From: Pseudomonadota bacterium
GTDB taxonomy: Bacteria; Bdellovibrionota; Bacteriovoracia; Bacteriovoracales; Bacteriovoracaceae
Assembly: GCA_027486525.1 (NCBI GenBank)
Contig: JAIXOY010000093.1
Span: 1-40,501 of the forward strand
DNA length: 40,501 nt
Direction of reading: 5' to 3'
Shown here: one piece after another, positions 15,461 to 24,818 of the stretch
Numbering within the stretch: position 1 is the stretch's first letter
Layout: every line of letters begins with the position of its first letter
Translations under genes and position numbers: made by a program
The notes under the pieces: generated by a model
Seen by the model: the letters and a program-made list of their open reading frames with translations, nothing else
The model's database searches: none
Told to the model about the DNA's origin: nothing

Positions 15461-17394
15461 TGACGGGCCTTGTGTTCATTCACAAGGGCATCCACCACAC
15501 TTGGATCCGCGAGGGTACTGAGATCACCCAACCCGCTGTACTCGGCGGCCGCGATCTTGCGAAGAATACGGCGCATGACCTTCCCCGAGCGAGTTTTCGG
15601 TAGGCCCTTGGTGACATGCACTTTATCGGGAGCGGCAAAGCGTCCGATGCTGTTGCGAACACTGTCTTTGATCGTTTCTAAGAGTTCGGGGGATTCAGTT
15701 TGGTTGGGATAAAGCACCACGTAAGCGTAGATGCCCTGGCCCTTGATGTCGTGCGGGTAACCCACCACGGCCGCCTCTACGACCGCCTCATGCTCAACCA
15801 GAGCGCTTTCTACTTCGGCTGTGCCCAGTCGGTGACCCGAGACGTTCAACACGTCGTCAATGCGGCCTGTGACCCAGTAGTAACCGTCTTCATCGCGCTT
15901 GCAACCATCGCCGGTAAAATAGAGGCCTTTGTACTGCGAGAAATAGGTTTCTTTGAAGCGCGCGTGGTCTTTGTAGATCGTGCGTGCTTGACCGGGCCAT
16001 GAACGTTTGAGGCAGAGAGCGCCTTCCACGCCATTGCCGTGCAACTCTTCGCCAGTCTCTGGCCTTACCAGTAGCGGCTCAACGCCGAAGAATGGAAACG
16101 TCGCGGAACCTGGCTTCGTGGGCGTCACTCCTGGCAGCGGCGTCATGAGAATGCCGCCCGTCTCGGTTTGCCACCACGTGTCCATGATGTCACAGCGACC
16201 TTCGCCCACGACGTCGTGGTACCACTTCCAAATTTCAGGATTGATCGGTTCACCGACGCTCCCAAGGATGCGCAACGAAGAACGATCGTATTTGCGCACA
16301 ATCTCGTCGCCCATCTGGGCCAGAGCACGCAACGCCGTCGGCGCGCCGTAAAAGATGTTCACTTTCAAGTCTTGGATGATCTGCCAGTAACGGCCCGCAT
16401 CCGGATAGTTCGGCACGGATTCAAACAGCACGCAGGTCGCCCCATTTGAGAGCGGGCCGTAGACGATGTAGCTGTGACCTGTCACCCAACCGATGTCGGC
16501 GGCGCAGAAGTACACGTCTTCTTCGTGGTAATCAAAAACGTACTGATGGGTATAGCTGGCATACGTGAGGTAACCACCCGTGGTGTGCAGGACACCCTTC
16601 GGTTTCCCCGTCGAGCCTGAAGTGTAGAGAATGAACAAGGGATCTTCCGCATCGTGGGCCGGACACGGGGCCACGGGACGGAACTTCTGAATCTCGTCGT
16701 TCCACACCACGTCCACGGAACGAGGAGTCCAAGGCGTTAAGGTACGGTTGACGACAAAAACTTTTTCGACAAATTTGATGTCTTTAACCGCATCGTCAGT
16801 GATGGCCTTGAGTGGGATCGGCTTTCCACCGCGCAGGCCTTCGTTGGCGGTGATGATGACTTTGCATTCCGCATCTTCAATCCGACCACGCAAAGCTTCG
16901 GCACTGAAGCCACCAAACACAACGGAGTGAACCGCGCCGATCCGCGCACAGGCCAGCACGGAGTAGACGAGCTCGGGAATCATCGGCAGGTAGATGCAGA
17001 CGCGGTCACCTTTTTTTACTCCATGGGCTTCCAGCATGTTGGCCGCGCGACAAACTTCTGCATAGAGCTCTTCGTAACTGATGTGCTGGTACTCGCCGGG
17101 ATGATCTTTCGCCCAGATTAAAGCTGTTTTTTTTGCGCGATGAGGGAGCTGCCGATCCACACAGTTCCATGATGCGTTGAGCTTTCCGCCGGTAAACCAC
17201 TGATGATTCACGTGATGAAAATCTCCGCGGCCAGCTTCAATAGGCGCCGTGAACCAGTCTAAACGTTGGGCCACGTCCAACCAGAACTTCTGGGGCTCTT
17301 CAAGTGAGCGGCGGTAGAGGTTTTGGTAAACGGCCATATCCTTCAAATAAGATTTATCTTGTACTGCGGCTTTGACGGGATAGGTATCGGCCAT
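15457..17394 (-). CDS. acs: Acetyl-CoA synthetase
   Basis: 645 residues, full length for Acs. It activates acetate with ATP and CoA in two steps through acetyl-AMP. Visible signatures: [14 protein letters not shown] (AMP/ATP loop), [13 protein letters not shown] (acyl-binding Trp loop typical of acetate-specific enzymes), [20 protein letters not shown] hinge, and [11 protein letters not shown] with Lys605, the lysine known in Acs to be acetylated to switch the enzyme off. The ATG at 17394 has GAGGAG six bases ahead. It is divergent from the MerR/B12-type regulator gene and co-transcribed with a thioesterase. Confidence 0.97.
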   Translation of the reverse strand: MADTYPVKAAVQDKSYLKDMAVYQNLYRRSLEEPQKFWLDVAQRLDWFTAPIEAGRGDFHHVNHQWFTGGKLNASWNCVDRQLPHRAKKTALIWAKDHPGEYQHISYEELYAEVCRAANMLEAHGVKKGDRVCIYLPMIPELVYSVLACARIGAVHSVVFGGFSAEALRGRIEDAECKVIITANEGLRGGKPIPLKAITDDAVKDIKFVEKVFVVNRTLTPWTPRSVDVVWNDEIQKFRPVAPCPAHDAEDPLFILYTSGSTGKPKGVLHTTGGYLTYASYTHQYVFDYHEEDVYFCAADIGWVTGHSYIVYGPLSNGATCVLFESVPNYPDAGRYWQIIQDLKVNIFYGAPTALRALAQMGDEIVRKYDRSSLRILGSVGEPINPEIWKWYHDVVGEGRCDIMDTWWQTETGGILMTPLPGVTPTKPGSATFPFFGVEPLLVRPETGEELHGNGVEGALCLKRSWPGQARTIYKDHARFKETYFSQYKGLYFTGDGCKRDEDGYYWVTGRIDDVLNVSGHRLGTAEVESALVEHEAVVEAAVVGYPHDIKGQGIYAYVVLYPNQTESPELLETIKDSVRNSIGRFAAPDKVHVTKGLPKTRSGKVMRRILRKIAAAEYSGLGDLSTLADPSVVDALVNEHKARH

Positions 17395-17486
17395 GAGTGC
17401 TCCTCGGGAATAAACAATGCGTGGTCTATTAAATAGTAAAAAAACTTATCAGGCCAAAAAGTGCTTTTTTTCATAGCATTGGCATC

Positions 17487-18419
17487 ATGTCGTTATTCAA
17501 TATTCATATCGCATCGCAGCTATCTGGCGTTGCGGCTGCGACCATCCGAGCTTGGGAAAAGCGCTACAACGTCCTCACTCCCCAGCGCGCGGACAATGGC
17601 CATCGCCTCTACTCTGAAGCCGACATCGAAAAACTCTCCATCCTCCAGCAACTGACACAGCAGGGACTTTCCATCGGAAAGATCGCCGCTCTCTCAAACG
17701 AGGACTTGAAACAGTTACTGAAAGAAAACGAACTCACGTCGATCGAGCTCTTCTCGACGAATGACAAGGACCTCATCGACATGGACGCGTTGAGGAGCGG
17801 CATCATGCTGGCGCTCTCGGCGTATAAGCTCGACATCATTTCTCACGAACTGGAGAAAGTGAAAAAGACGCTGAGTCCCCGCGACTTCGCGCTCGAAGTC
17901 ATCGTACCGCTGTTTCGGGAGATCGGGATCCGTTCCATGAACGAGACCCTGTCGATTGCGCAAGAACACACCCTGACGGCGATCGTGCAGTTTCACATGG
18001 GCCAGATGATTGCGAAGCACTACGTGCGCCAGCAGCTGCGCCCCGGACTCATTCTACTGGTCGCACCTGAGGGCGAGTTGCACGAGATTGGACTGATGGC
18101 CGCGTGCCTCTTATGTATTGAGTACAACGTGCAGTTTTTATTTTTGGGTAAAGACATGCCGGCCGATGCCATGGCCGAAACCATCAATCAACTTCGACCA
18201 ACGTCCGTGCTTTTTGGCGTCACCAAAGGTCATGAAATCACCGAGCGTCTCACGCTGCAAGACTATCTGAAAAAACTCAAAAGTTTGCTGACTGTGAATG
18301 TACAATTACGTGTGGGCGGGAACATTAAGCCCTGGGTGGCCACAGAGATCAAAACTCTCGGGGTGGACCACTTGCCCACCCTCGAAAGCCTCGATAAGTA
18401 TCTCAGCGAGTTTCGTTAA
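17487..18419 (+). CDS. MerR-family regulator with cobalamin-binding domain (CarH/LitR-like)
   Basis: 310 residues. Residues 3-55 are a MerR winged helix (IHIASQLSG.A..TIRAWEKRYNVL, then G-H-R-L-Y-S-E-A-D-I). Residues ~100-180 are the four-helix cap and ~185-305 the Rossmann B12 domain with E-x-H199-x-x-G202, S240-V-L, and G277-G278. In light-sensing CarH the cap carries W-x9-E-H; here E160-H161 remain but the Trp is Ser150 and the next residue, the upper His in CarH, is Met151. So B12 binding looks possible while the known photochemistry does not. The promoter region is shared with acs, the most likely target. No clear ribosome site is seen ahead of the ATG. Confidence 0.85.
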   Translation: MSLFNIHIASQLSGVAAATIRAWEKRYNVLTPQRADNGHRLYSEADIEKLSILQQLTQQGLSIGKIAALSNEDLKQLLKENELTSIELFSTNDKDLIDMDALRSGIMLALSAYKLDIISHELEKVKKTLSPRDFALEVIVPLFREIGIRSMNETLSIAQEHTLTAIVQFHMGQMIAKHYVRQQLRPGLILLVAPEGELHEIGLMAACLLCIEYNVQFLFLGKDMPADAMAETINQLRPTSVLFGVTKGHEITERLTLQDYLKKLKSLLTVNVQLRVGGNIKPWVATEIKTLGVDHLPTLESLDKYLSEFR

Positions 18420-18422
18420 TTC

Positions 18423-18716
18423 TTATTCGCACTCGTACGCCGTAGCGAAGACCTGAATCTTCGCGCCGTTCGGCACTTCTTGATTGATGAACATCGAGTT
18501 GCCGCGCAACTTCGCGGTGAGGTTACGAGCATGGTTGCGCGCCATCTCTGGACTGCCCTGCTCACTCTCGCCCACAACCTTTCCAACGACGTTGCACTCT
18601 GTACCTGGCTTATTGGCGAGCGTCTCCACGGCCTTTCCGCCCTCAGTGAGAACGCCGGGAGCCGAGCTACAAGCTGTTGCGAGGCCTAATACACTTACGA
18701 ACAAGATGAATTTCAT
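18423..18716 (-). CDS. DUF4156-type lipoprotein
   Basis: 97 residues with lipobox ATAC (Cys16). The mature part, ECNVVGKVVGESEQG ... ARNHARNLTAKLRGNSMFI ... VFATAYECE, has the layout of DUF4156 lipoproteins: a Cys near the start and one at the C-terminal end, with a helix (ARNxARN..A) between two strands. Such proteins sit in the outer membrane or periplasm; relatives resemble RcsF in fold, but that link is only suggestive. Confidence 0.7.
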   Translation of the reverse strand: MKFILFVSVLGLATACSSAPGVLTEGGKAVETLANKPGTECNVVGKVVGESEQGSPEMARNHARNLTAKLRGNSMFINQEVPNGAKIQVFATAYECE

Positions 18717-18735
18717 GAAGTCTCTCCTTTCGAGC

Positions 18736-18741
18736 TATAAT
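18736..18741 (+). promoter_or_regulatory. -10 element (TATAAT) ahead of the 18776 lipoprotein gene
   Basis: A perfect TATAAT at 18736-18741 lies about 35 bases before the ATG at 18776. The -35 region 17 bases upstream (TCATGA) is weak, so the promoter may depend on an activator or on an extended -10. Confidence 0.5.
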
Positions 18742-18775
18742 GGCAGTAGTCTAACAGAAAGCTGGGAGAGAAGAC

Positions 18776-19552
18776 ATGCGCTGGGACGTCATTTGTCTGA
18801 CATTTTTGCTCGGGCTAGCGGGGTGTACCAAGAAAGCCGTGCTTCAACGCGACGGTGTAGGTGTTCGACTGTCTGAGGTCACCTGGACCGTGCCCACCAC
18901 GTCTGAGGGTGTGTGGAAGGTTGGCCGAATCTACCGCGACACCGTCAGCAAGAGTCTCAACGTCGTTCTCGCCTTGCCCCCGATGGAAGAAGACGACATC
19001 AACTACCTCAATGAATCATTCGGCATCGATGCCTGGTTGGTAAGAATCATTCAGGCCAACTCGCAGGGTTCGCGCATCGAACTCATCACGCTCTATGCGC
19101 CGTTCCGAGGTGTGCAAAAGGGAAGAGCGAGCACCCAGCCGATGAAAGCCATCTCTTTCAGTTTAACCTATGCAGCGTGGGCGATCTCGGAACGTTTTCG
19201 ACGCTTCCAGTGCCCCGCTTTCTCACACGATCGCCGCTTGAACGACTGGCAGCTGATCGGCGAAAAAACGCACACGGAATTTCCCATCGCGTTTGCGGGT
19301 AACTACTCGGAGAAGCTCACGGTGAGCGAGCTCGTTCCCACCGCTCTGAACATCGGAAATACGATGGTGGGTGACTACTACTTTGAAGTCGCACTCTTCA
19401 GCTCCAGCAAGAAGCAGATCTACAGTCCATTCGTCCGGCTTCCGCAGCACGTGCACGTCTCCTCTGAGAAAACGGTTTCGGTCGATGGGTGCGCAGGGAT
19501 CCACTCGGAGTACGACCCCGTCTCGCCGGAAACCGTTCCACGAAAGAAGTGA
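18776..19552 (+). CDS. Lipoprotein of unknown function
   Basis: 258 residues with lipobox LAGC (Cys17) and a GGGAG ribosome site. The mature protein is beta-rich: LSEVTWTVPTTSEGVWKVGRIY, SLNVVLALPPMEEDDINYLNESFG, ISFSLTYAAWAISERFRRF, and a Cys pair (C145 and C241). I recognise no family. It converges on the retropepsin-like gene with three bases between. Divergent from the DUF4156 lipoprotein. Confidence 0.7.
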   Translation: MRWDVICLTFLLGLAGCTKKAVLQRDGVGVRLSEVTWTVPTTSEGVWKVGRIYRDTVSKSLNVVLALPPMEEDDINYLNESFGIDAWLVRIIQANSQGSRIELITLYAPFRGVQKGRASTQPMKAISFSLTYAAWAISERFRRFQCPAFSHDRRLNDWQLIGEKTHTEFPIAFAGNYSEKLTVSELVPTALNIGNTMVGDYYFEVALFSSSKKQIYSPFVRLPQHVHVSSEKTVSVDGCAGIHSEYDPVSPETVPRKK

Positions 19553-19555
19553 CTC

Positions 19556-20158
19556 TTAGAGTTTTTCCACGGCCGAGAGGGCGCGCGTGATCACGTAGGC
19601 TTGGTTGGTGTCAATCAGGTAGCCCTGATTGAGGAGGTTCTTTCCGATCAGCATTTTCTTCGAGAGCGCGGAACGATCGGCCAGGTTTATTTCAATCTCG
19701 TAAGACGTGTTATCGATCCACACCATCTCGCGGAAGAAGTAGCGGGTGGATGTGCCGGAAGCTGAGCGCACTTGATCGATGCGACTCACCATCCGTTCGA
19801 GTTGCCGAGTCCGGCCAGCATCGTCTTGGGTTTCAAAACGCACGAACAGCAACTCTTTGGCCTGGCCGTTCTCTTCGATCTTGCGGGAGAACGCGGTTAC
19901 ATTGAGGGCGTGGATAGAGCTGGTCTCAGCTCCGGAATCAACCTTGGCATCGAACACCATGCTCTTCTCGGGGCCAAAGAAGACGGTCTCGCTATGACCA
20001 ATGATTGTTTTGTCTTCCTCTACGGAGGCGGGGCAACGGCCAGCGTCTTTCTTCGCTTGAGATGCATAGTAGCGCTCGGCGAGATCGTTAAAGCTGGCAG
20101 CACCAATCAGACTGGCGGCCAGTACGAGTCCACAGATAAAAAGAGATGTTTGATTCAT
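19556..20158 (-). CDS. RimB-type retropepsin-like aspartic protease (formerly ATP-dependent zinc protease)
   Basis: 200 residues. A signal or anchor helix spans residues ~5-22, so the enzyme is exported or membrane-tethered. The core is the PF05618/COG4067 fold: KVDSGAETSSIHA (the D-S-G-A active-site triad of retropepsins, one copy per subunit, so a homodimer is expected), then VRFETQDDAGRTRQLERMV, EIEINLADRSALSKKMLIGKNLL. The L-I-G-K-N-L motif is the family's second hallmark. The ATG at 20158 has AAGG six bases ahead; an ATG six codons upstream has no ribosome site. The protease role is family knowledge; substrates are unknown. Confidence 0.82.
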   Translation of the reverse strand: MNQTSLFICGLVLAASLIGAASFNDLAERYYASQAKKDAGRCPASVEEDKTIIGHSETVFFGPEKSMVFDAKVDSGAETSSIHALNVTAFSRKIEENGQAKELLFVRFETQDDAGRTRQLERMVSRIDQVRSASGTSTRYFFREMVWIDNTSYEIEINLADRSALSKKMLIGKNLLNQGYLIDTNQAYVITRALSAVEKL

Positions 20159-20254
20159 CCAAGACCTTGCATTCATCGCGTGCAGTCGCGATCACAGTCT
20201 TGTCGGATAAAAGGGCCAGAATTTTAAGGAAAACTGAGGAGAAACCTTAACCGA

Positions 20255-21139
20255 CTAATCTGCTTTCTTGGTTCGGCCCGGTAACACCTTGTTTATCGCT
20301 TCCATGATCTCAAATTGAATCTCTTTAGAGTCATCGAGCTCGGTGTGATCAAGGGGTGACAAAATATTTTGCACCTGGGTTTTCTCGAAGCGACGGGCCA
20401 CATGGGGACCATCATTCAAGAACATATCGTTCTCACCAAACACGTTCAGATGTTCTTTCACGTTTTGCGGAATGATGTCGTTCCCAAAACCCACGGCATC
20501 GATCGTGACCAGTAAATCAACTTTGCGAAATGCGTGCTCAAGGGAGTCGAGCTCATCGGCCACTTCCTTCACGGTGTCACCACCCAGCGAGTGACCCACT
20601 AAGATCACCGGAAAGTCTGAGTGGGTTTTCTTGATCTGCTCAATGATTTCGTCTTTCTGGTCCCAGCCGTAGATGCGCGACCCGTCGACGGCTTCGGCCA
20701 TGCGCCCGACACCGGCGTAGCTGCCTTCTGACTTAGAAGGTGAATACATCCACTGCAAACCAGAGACGAAAATGATCGCCGGCTTTTTTACACTGCCGGC
20801 CTTGGCACTCTCTTCGGCCTTGGCCAACTTCTCGGCTTTCTCTGTCGCCTTCTCTTTGACTTTATCCTTGGCCACTTCTTGCGCGGCTTCTTTAGGCAAC
20901 GAAGGAAGATCGGGCGTTGAAGGCAAGGAAGGTACACTCGGGGCACTTGGAAGTGAGGGTGAACTTGGGGTCGGTTGACGAGCGGCATCCGAGAGATCGA
21001 CCTTATAATCTTTCGCTGCACTCGCGGGCTTCAACGCCTCAGGAACTTTCGCACCCACAGGCAACGCTTTACCGTTTTTGAGCGGCTGACTATTGGCCAA
21101 ATTAAGGGGCGCCCCGTAGGGATTGAGGTCCGTTTTCAC
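20255..21139 (-). CDS. Serine hydrolase (alpha/beta fold) with Pro/Ser and coiled linker
   Basis: 294 residues. Residues 1-55 are polar and disordered (ending VDLSDAARQ), 56-82 are Pro/Ser repeats (SxPSLPSxPxLP), 84-118 a charged helix, and 120-290 an alpha/beta hydrolase. The nucleophile is Ser184 in VGHSLGGDTV; an Asp follows in VTIDAVGFG and a His in SPLDHTELDD. The substrate is unknown. There is no signal peptide, so it is cytoplasmic or exported by another route. The Pro-rich linker suggests the hydrolase is held away from an N-terminal anchor or partner-binding part. Confidence 0.75.
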   Translation of the reverse strand: MKTDLNPYGAPLNLANSQPLKNGKALPVGAKVPEALKPASAAKDYKVDLSDAARQPTPSSPSLPSAPSVPSLPSTPDLPSLPKEAAQEVAKDKVKEKATEKAEKLAKAEESAKAGSVKKPAIIFVSGLQWMYSPSKSEGSYAGVGRMAEAVDGSRIYGWDQKDEIIEQIKKTHSDFPVILVGHSLGGDTVKEVADELDSLEHAFRKVDLLVTIDAVGFGNDIIPQNVKEHLNVFGENDMFLNDGPHVARRFEKTQVQNILSPLDHTELDDSKEIQFEIMEAINKVLPGRTKKAD

Positions 21140-21245
21140 ATCCCTAGTTTACTGGTTTGGCCCATTTTTTTCGTGGTGGGCAAGGATTGGCCCAAGACCG
21201 AGCAAAGAAGTTGCTTTTGTGGTCGATATTGGCCAGCCTTGGGGC

Positions 21246-21707
21246 ATGAAAACACTCATTCTGACGATCTTGTTCTCCACCTCTACCCTCGCCTCTTGCC
21301 CGGACCTGCGTGGTCGCTGGGGCACTTGCCGCGGTGGTAACGAGCAATGGCCCGTGGATCTCGTGGCGAGCATGAGTGATGGTGAGACGGGACCAATCTA
21401 TCATTTCAGCACCACCGATTTTCGTAATGGCCGTACCACGCAGCTCGAATTCAAAACCGACCCCGCCGGCAGCGTCCGCGACGAACCCTATGCCGGCACC
21501 AACATCATCAAACGCACCATTATCCGTTACTACTGCCAAAATAATAGTTTGGTGCAATACGAACGCGTGCTCGCCCAAACTGAAGGCTCACCGTCTTGGA
21601 CTCTCCAGTCTCACTTAGAGGCTCGCTATTCAATTGGAAGACAGGGCGAGTTCATCATGGCGATTGATCGCCAGAACGGTCGCCCCACCGTCACAACTTG
21701 TTTCTAA
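21246..21707 (+). CDS. Small secreted protein
   Basis: 153 residues with a signal peptide (MKTLILTILFSTSTLAS, cleaved near residue 17). The mature part starts C-PDLRGRWGTCRG and is beta-strand rich, resembling a lipocalin-like or small beta-barrel domain (strands around GPIYHFSTTDF, TTQLEFKTD, IIRYYCQNNSLVQYERV, WTLQSHLEARYSI). Cys at four places would give two disulfides. The ATG at 21246 follows a G-rich, weak ribosome site. It converges on the TonB receptor gene with one base between stops. Confidence 0.7.
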   Translation: MKTLILTILFSTSTLASCPDLRGRWGTCRGGNEQWPVDLVASMSDGETGPIYHFSTTDFRNGRTTQLEFKTDPAGSVRDEPYAGTNIIKRTIIRYYCQNNSLVQYERVLAQTEGSPSWTLQSHLEARYSIGRQGEFIMAIDRQNGRPTVTTCF

Positions 21708-21708
21708 A

Positions 21709-23772
21709 CTAGAAGCGGTAGCTCGCACCCGCGTAGAAGTTTCTTCCCATGGTGGGGAGCACTCCCGTTGACTGCACGCGGGCGTAGTAAATTTTGTCCA
21801 AGAAGTTATTCACGGCTCCGTTCACACTCCAGTTTTTACCGAAGCGCGCTTCCCCTAAGAGATCGAACAACTGGTACGACGGCACGTAGTTGTTCTGCGT
21901 ATGCGTGTCGTTGGCATAGTAGTCGGAAACGTAGGTCGCCAGGAGCGACGCGCGGTACTTCTCCGCGTAGCGGTAGATCGCACCGTACTTCACCATGTGG
22001 CGAGGGCTGAACATCGGACTGTTGCCTTCGAGTTCGCCGCCGCGGAATTCCGCATCCAGCAAGTTCCCATTCACGTAGAGGTCGAGCGCATGCTGTTCGT
22101 GGGAGAGGACGTCTTTGCGAGTCACGCCCGCTTCGATCCCGCGGTAGTGGGCCGAGCGACCGTTGAACAACGTCGTCACACCGCCAGCAGTGGTGCTCGC
22201 GAGTTGGTTTTGGTACTGCACCCAATATCCCGACACATCCCAGTTCCATCTTGCAGAATCGCTGCGCACACCCGCCTCGTAGTTGTAGATGTAGGACGGC
22301 TTGATGTCGCCTTCGACCACAACCGTCGGATCGGCCTGCTGAAGAACGGTGGCAAAGCTGATGGGCTTGAATCCCTGCGAGACATTGGCGTACGCCTGTG
22401 TTTCTTCCGTGAGATCGTAGCTGGCGCCCAGGCCACCGAGGACGACGTCAAATTTCTCCTCGCGCTCGCGCTCGAGCGTCCGGTTTTCAGTGCTGAGTTC
22501 GATGTGCTCGAGACGCACTCCCGGTATGATGGCGAGTTTTCCAAAGGCAAAGCGGTTTTCCGCGAAGACGGCTTGAGCACGGGTCTCATTGTGTATGCGA
22601 CTCGAAACGACGCCACGAATTGAGTCTGCCTTCGCGCCGGACCACGACGTGAGCGGGGAATTCGTGTTGTAGCTCAAGACACCCGCCGTGAGCGTGTTTT
22701 CGTTTTCACCAGCTTTCCAATCGTGGCGCGCGCGCACCTCGGCGTTGAAGCCGTAGGCATCCGTTTGTCGACTCGTGTTCGTGTCCACCGTCGGCTTGAT
22801 GCCGAAGCTTGTCCCCGTCTGCGTGTTCGAATAGCGCTTGTAGGCCGTCGTCCACACCGTCGCATCGATGGTCGTCGCGTCCGTGACTTTCTTCTCATAG
22901 CCAACGGACAGCAACGCACGGGCAATTTTAAGCCGATCGTTTTCCCGCGTGGCCCGGCGGTTGTCTCCGTCGCGATCCCAGCAGTTGGCGTTGGCGGCGT
23001 TGCAGTTCAAGCGCGCCATGCCTCCCGGCATGCCGAAGTCAGAGTCGTAGCCCTGCAGGGAGAACTTCACGATGCCACCGTTCTCGAGGAACGTGTGCGT
23101 CTTCGCCTGCAGATTGTGCGCGAAGAAATCGGCGTTGGTGCGCTGGTAACCGTTGCCTGATTTGCCATAGTACCCGGCCCAGTAGGCCGTGTTCCCTGCC
23201 TTGCCGTGGATCTGGTTTACGGTTGATCTAAGATCATAGCTCCCGTAGGTCAGTCCGACCTTGCCGCCGAACTCGGTTTCTGGAGTGAGGGCCTTGCTGC
23301 GGAAGTTGATCGCACCGCCGGGTTGCGGGCCGAACATCAACGCTGCTCCACCACCGATGACTTCGATCTCATCCATCAAGGGACCAGGAGGTGAATAGTA
23401 CTGCCCAGCAGTTCCGTACATGTCGACCGGCACGGGCAGGCCGTCTTGGAGGATCAAAACGTTCTGGGCTTCGTGGGGATCGCCGATCCCGCGGATGCTG
23501 AGCGCGGCCCAGGGCTCCGTGCTTTGCTCCGGCGTGAGCACGGCGGCGTTCTGCGAGAAGAACTGCCGCAAATTATCCGTCGCGATGGGAGGATTCACAT
23601 CCGTCTTCGTCGCCTTGTTCTTCTTACCACTCAAGATGCGCGTGCTCTCCACCTCTTTCCAGCGGACGGGTGCGACCTGTTTGGCACGAACTTCAACCGG
23701 GGCGAGGACGTCTTGGGCGATCGCTGGCGATAGCACGCTGAGAGCAAGCAAGGGAGCGAGAAAGCGGATCAT
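21709..23772 (-). CDS. TonB-dependent outer-membrane receptor
   Basis: 687 residues starting at 23772, where AGGAGG lies five bases ahead; the signal peptide ends at AIAQ (residue 20). Residues ~45-160 are the plug (ALSIRGIG, VLILQDGLPVPVDMYG, EIEVIGGGAALMFGPQPGGAINF) and the rest is a 22-strand barrel ending in a C-terminal Phe (FYAGASYRF), as outer-membrane proteins do. The plug resembles FecA-like and siderophore receptors, so an iron or other metal chelate is the likely substrate. Its start overlaps the stop of the upstream PepSY gene by four bases (ATGA), so the two work together. No Fur box is obvious. Confidence 0.93.
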   Translation of the reverse strand: MIRFLAPLLALSVLSPAIAQDVLAPVEVRAKQVAPVRWKEVESTRILSGKKNKATKTDVNPPIATDNLRQFFSQNAAVLTPEQSTEPWAALSIRGIGDPHEAQNVLILQDGLPVPVDMYGTAGQYYSPPGPLMDEIEVIGGGAALMFGPQPGGAINFRSKALTPETEFGGKVGLTYGSYDLRSTVNQIHGKAGNTAYWAGYYGKSGNGYQRTNADFFAHNLQAKTHTFLENGGIVKFSLQGYDSDFGMPGGMARLNCNAANANCWDRDGDNRRATRENDRLKIARALLSVGYEKKVTDATTIDATVWTTAYKRYSNTQTGTSFGIKPTVDTNTSRQTDAYGFNAEVRARHDWKAGENENTLTAGVLSYNTNSPLTSWSGAKADSIRGVVSSRIHNETRAQAVFAENRFAFGKLAIIPGVRLEHIELSTENRTLEREREEKFDVVLGGLGASYDLTEETQAYANVSQGFKPISFATVLQQADPTVVVEGDIKPSYIYNYEAGVRSDSARWNWDVSGYWVQYQNQLASTTAGGVTTLFNGRSAHYRGIEAGVTRKDVLSHEQHALDLYVNGNLLDAEFRGGELEGNSPMFSPRHMVKYGAIYRYAEKYRASLLATYVSDYYANDTHTQNNYVPSYQLFDLLGEARFGKNWSVNGAVNNFLDKIYYARVQSTGVLPTMGRNFYAGASYRF

Positions 23773-24764
23773 GGGGCCTCCTGCACAGGGTGTGCATGTT
23801 TGAATTTCTTGCGGGCCCACAGAGTGAGTCCGGAGATGATGAAGAATGTGAGAGCGATTCCCACGATAAAATTATAGATGTGATGGGCCTTGCCAAAAAT
23901 CTTCGCCTCGTGGAGTCCCACGAAAAAACCTTTGCGCGTGAGGGGACTCCCCTGCCACATATCTTTCGACTGTGTCATCACGGCCAGTCCGGCGGGCGTA
24001 AACTGGATGACCTCGCCGACCGTGGTCCGCACCATGAGATAGGGAAAATCCGGGCGACAAAAGAAAACCATCGCCGGTTCGTGCTGCAGGTTTTGCATGA
24101 AGGCGAGTTGCTCGCTCGGGGTGCAGCTCGTGGGTTTCGCATGCTCAATGACGGGATGATTCGCGAAGACCAATCCATGCAACTCGATCAAGCTGCCCGT
24201 GAGGGCTTGAAAAGATAACGGTCCCGCGATCGCAAGACCGAGCACCACGTGCCACGCGGCCAGACGGCGGGGACTGTTTTGCCAAAGATTCTTCGTGCGC
24301 TTCATGAAGCCCGTGCCGAGCCAATACACCACACCGGAGAAAACGATGAGCGCGAGACCGAGACCGCTGTAGGCGACGATCTTTTTTCCGACGCCGGAAA
24401 GTAAGAAGCCTTCGTGGAAATGTTTGTTTTGATAAAAAAAGTCGCGACTCAAATCGTGGCGCTTGAGCTCTTCACCGTCGCTCCAGATGAACTGCCGCTT
24501 CCCTTCTTCGTTGATCATCAGATGTGCCGTTTGCCCGCCGGGCCCGCGACTGAGGCCGCGCAGGATTTGCGCCTGGGGCGCCTCTTGCAAAACTTTTTGT
24601 AGTAACGACGGAAGGCTGCTCGGTGAAGAGTTGAGGGATGCGCCCCCACTGGTAAAAAGAGGAGACAGAGAAATAAGAACGCCCGAAAGGGCGGTGAGAA
24701 GCAGGGGGAGAGACAGAGTAAGAGCGATGTATTTATGGAGGGCAAAGAGCCAGTGTTTGCGCAT
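23769..24764 (-). CDS. PepSY-associated membrane protein (ferric reductase-like)
   Basis: 331 residues of the PepSY_TM family. Transmembrane helices at about 10-33 (HKYIALTLSLPLLLTALSGVL), 128-150, 172-195 and 298-320. Histidines near membrane faces (HKYIAL, KHFHEGF, AAWHVVLG, LHEAKIFGKAHHIYNF) fit the haem-binding role known for relatives. Members of this family reduce iron or flavins next to TonB receptors, so this gene likely frees iron from the imported chelate. There is no ribosome site; the promoter lies so close that the mRNA is probably leaderless (see that entry). Confidence 0.9.
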   Translation of the reverse strand: MRKHWLFALHKYIALTLSLPLLLTALSGVLISLSPLFTSGGASLNSSPSSLPSLLQKVLQEAPQAQILRGLSRGPGGQTAHLMINEEGKRQFIWSDGEELKRHDLSRDFFYQNKHFHEGFLLSGVGKKIVAYSGLGLALIVFSGVVYWLGTGFMKRTKNLWQNSPRRLAAWHVVLGLAIAGPLSFQALTGSLIELHGLVFANHPVIEHAKPTSCTPSEQLAFMQNLQHEPAMVFFCRPDFPYLMVRTTVGEVIQFTPAGLAVMTQSKDMWQGSPLTRKGFFVGLHEAKIFGKAHHIYNFIVGIALTFFIISGLTLWARKKFKHAHPVQEAP

Positions 24765-24770
24765 GCGTTA

Positions 24771-24800
24771 TGAGTAGCAAACGTAAGTTTGGCATGTCAA
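24771..24800 (-). promoter_or_regulatory. Promoter of the PepSY-receptor operon with palindromic operator
   Basis: On the minus strand TTGACA (complement of 24795-24800) and TACTCA (complement of 24771-24776) are 18 bases apart. Only six bases separate the -10 element from the ATG at 24764, so transcription would start at or next to the start codon. CAAAC (24778-24782) and GTTTG (24787-24791) form a 5-4-5 palindrome in the spacer, the place where MerR- or repressor-type regulators act. Confidence 0.6.
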
Positions 24801-24818
24801 ACAGTCTTTTTCGGAATT

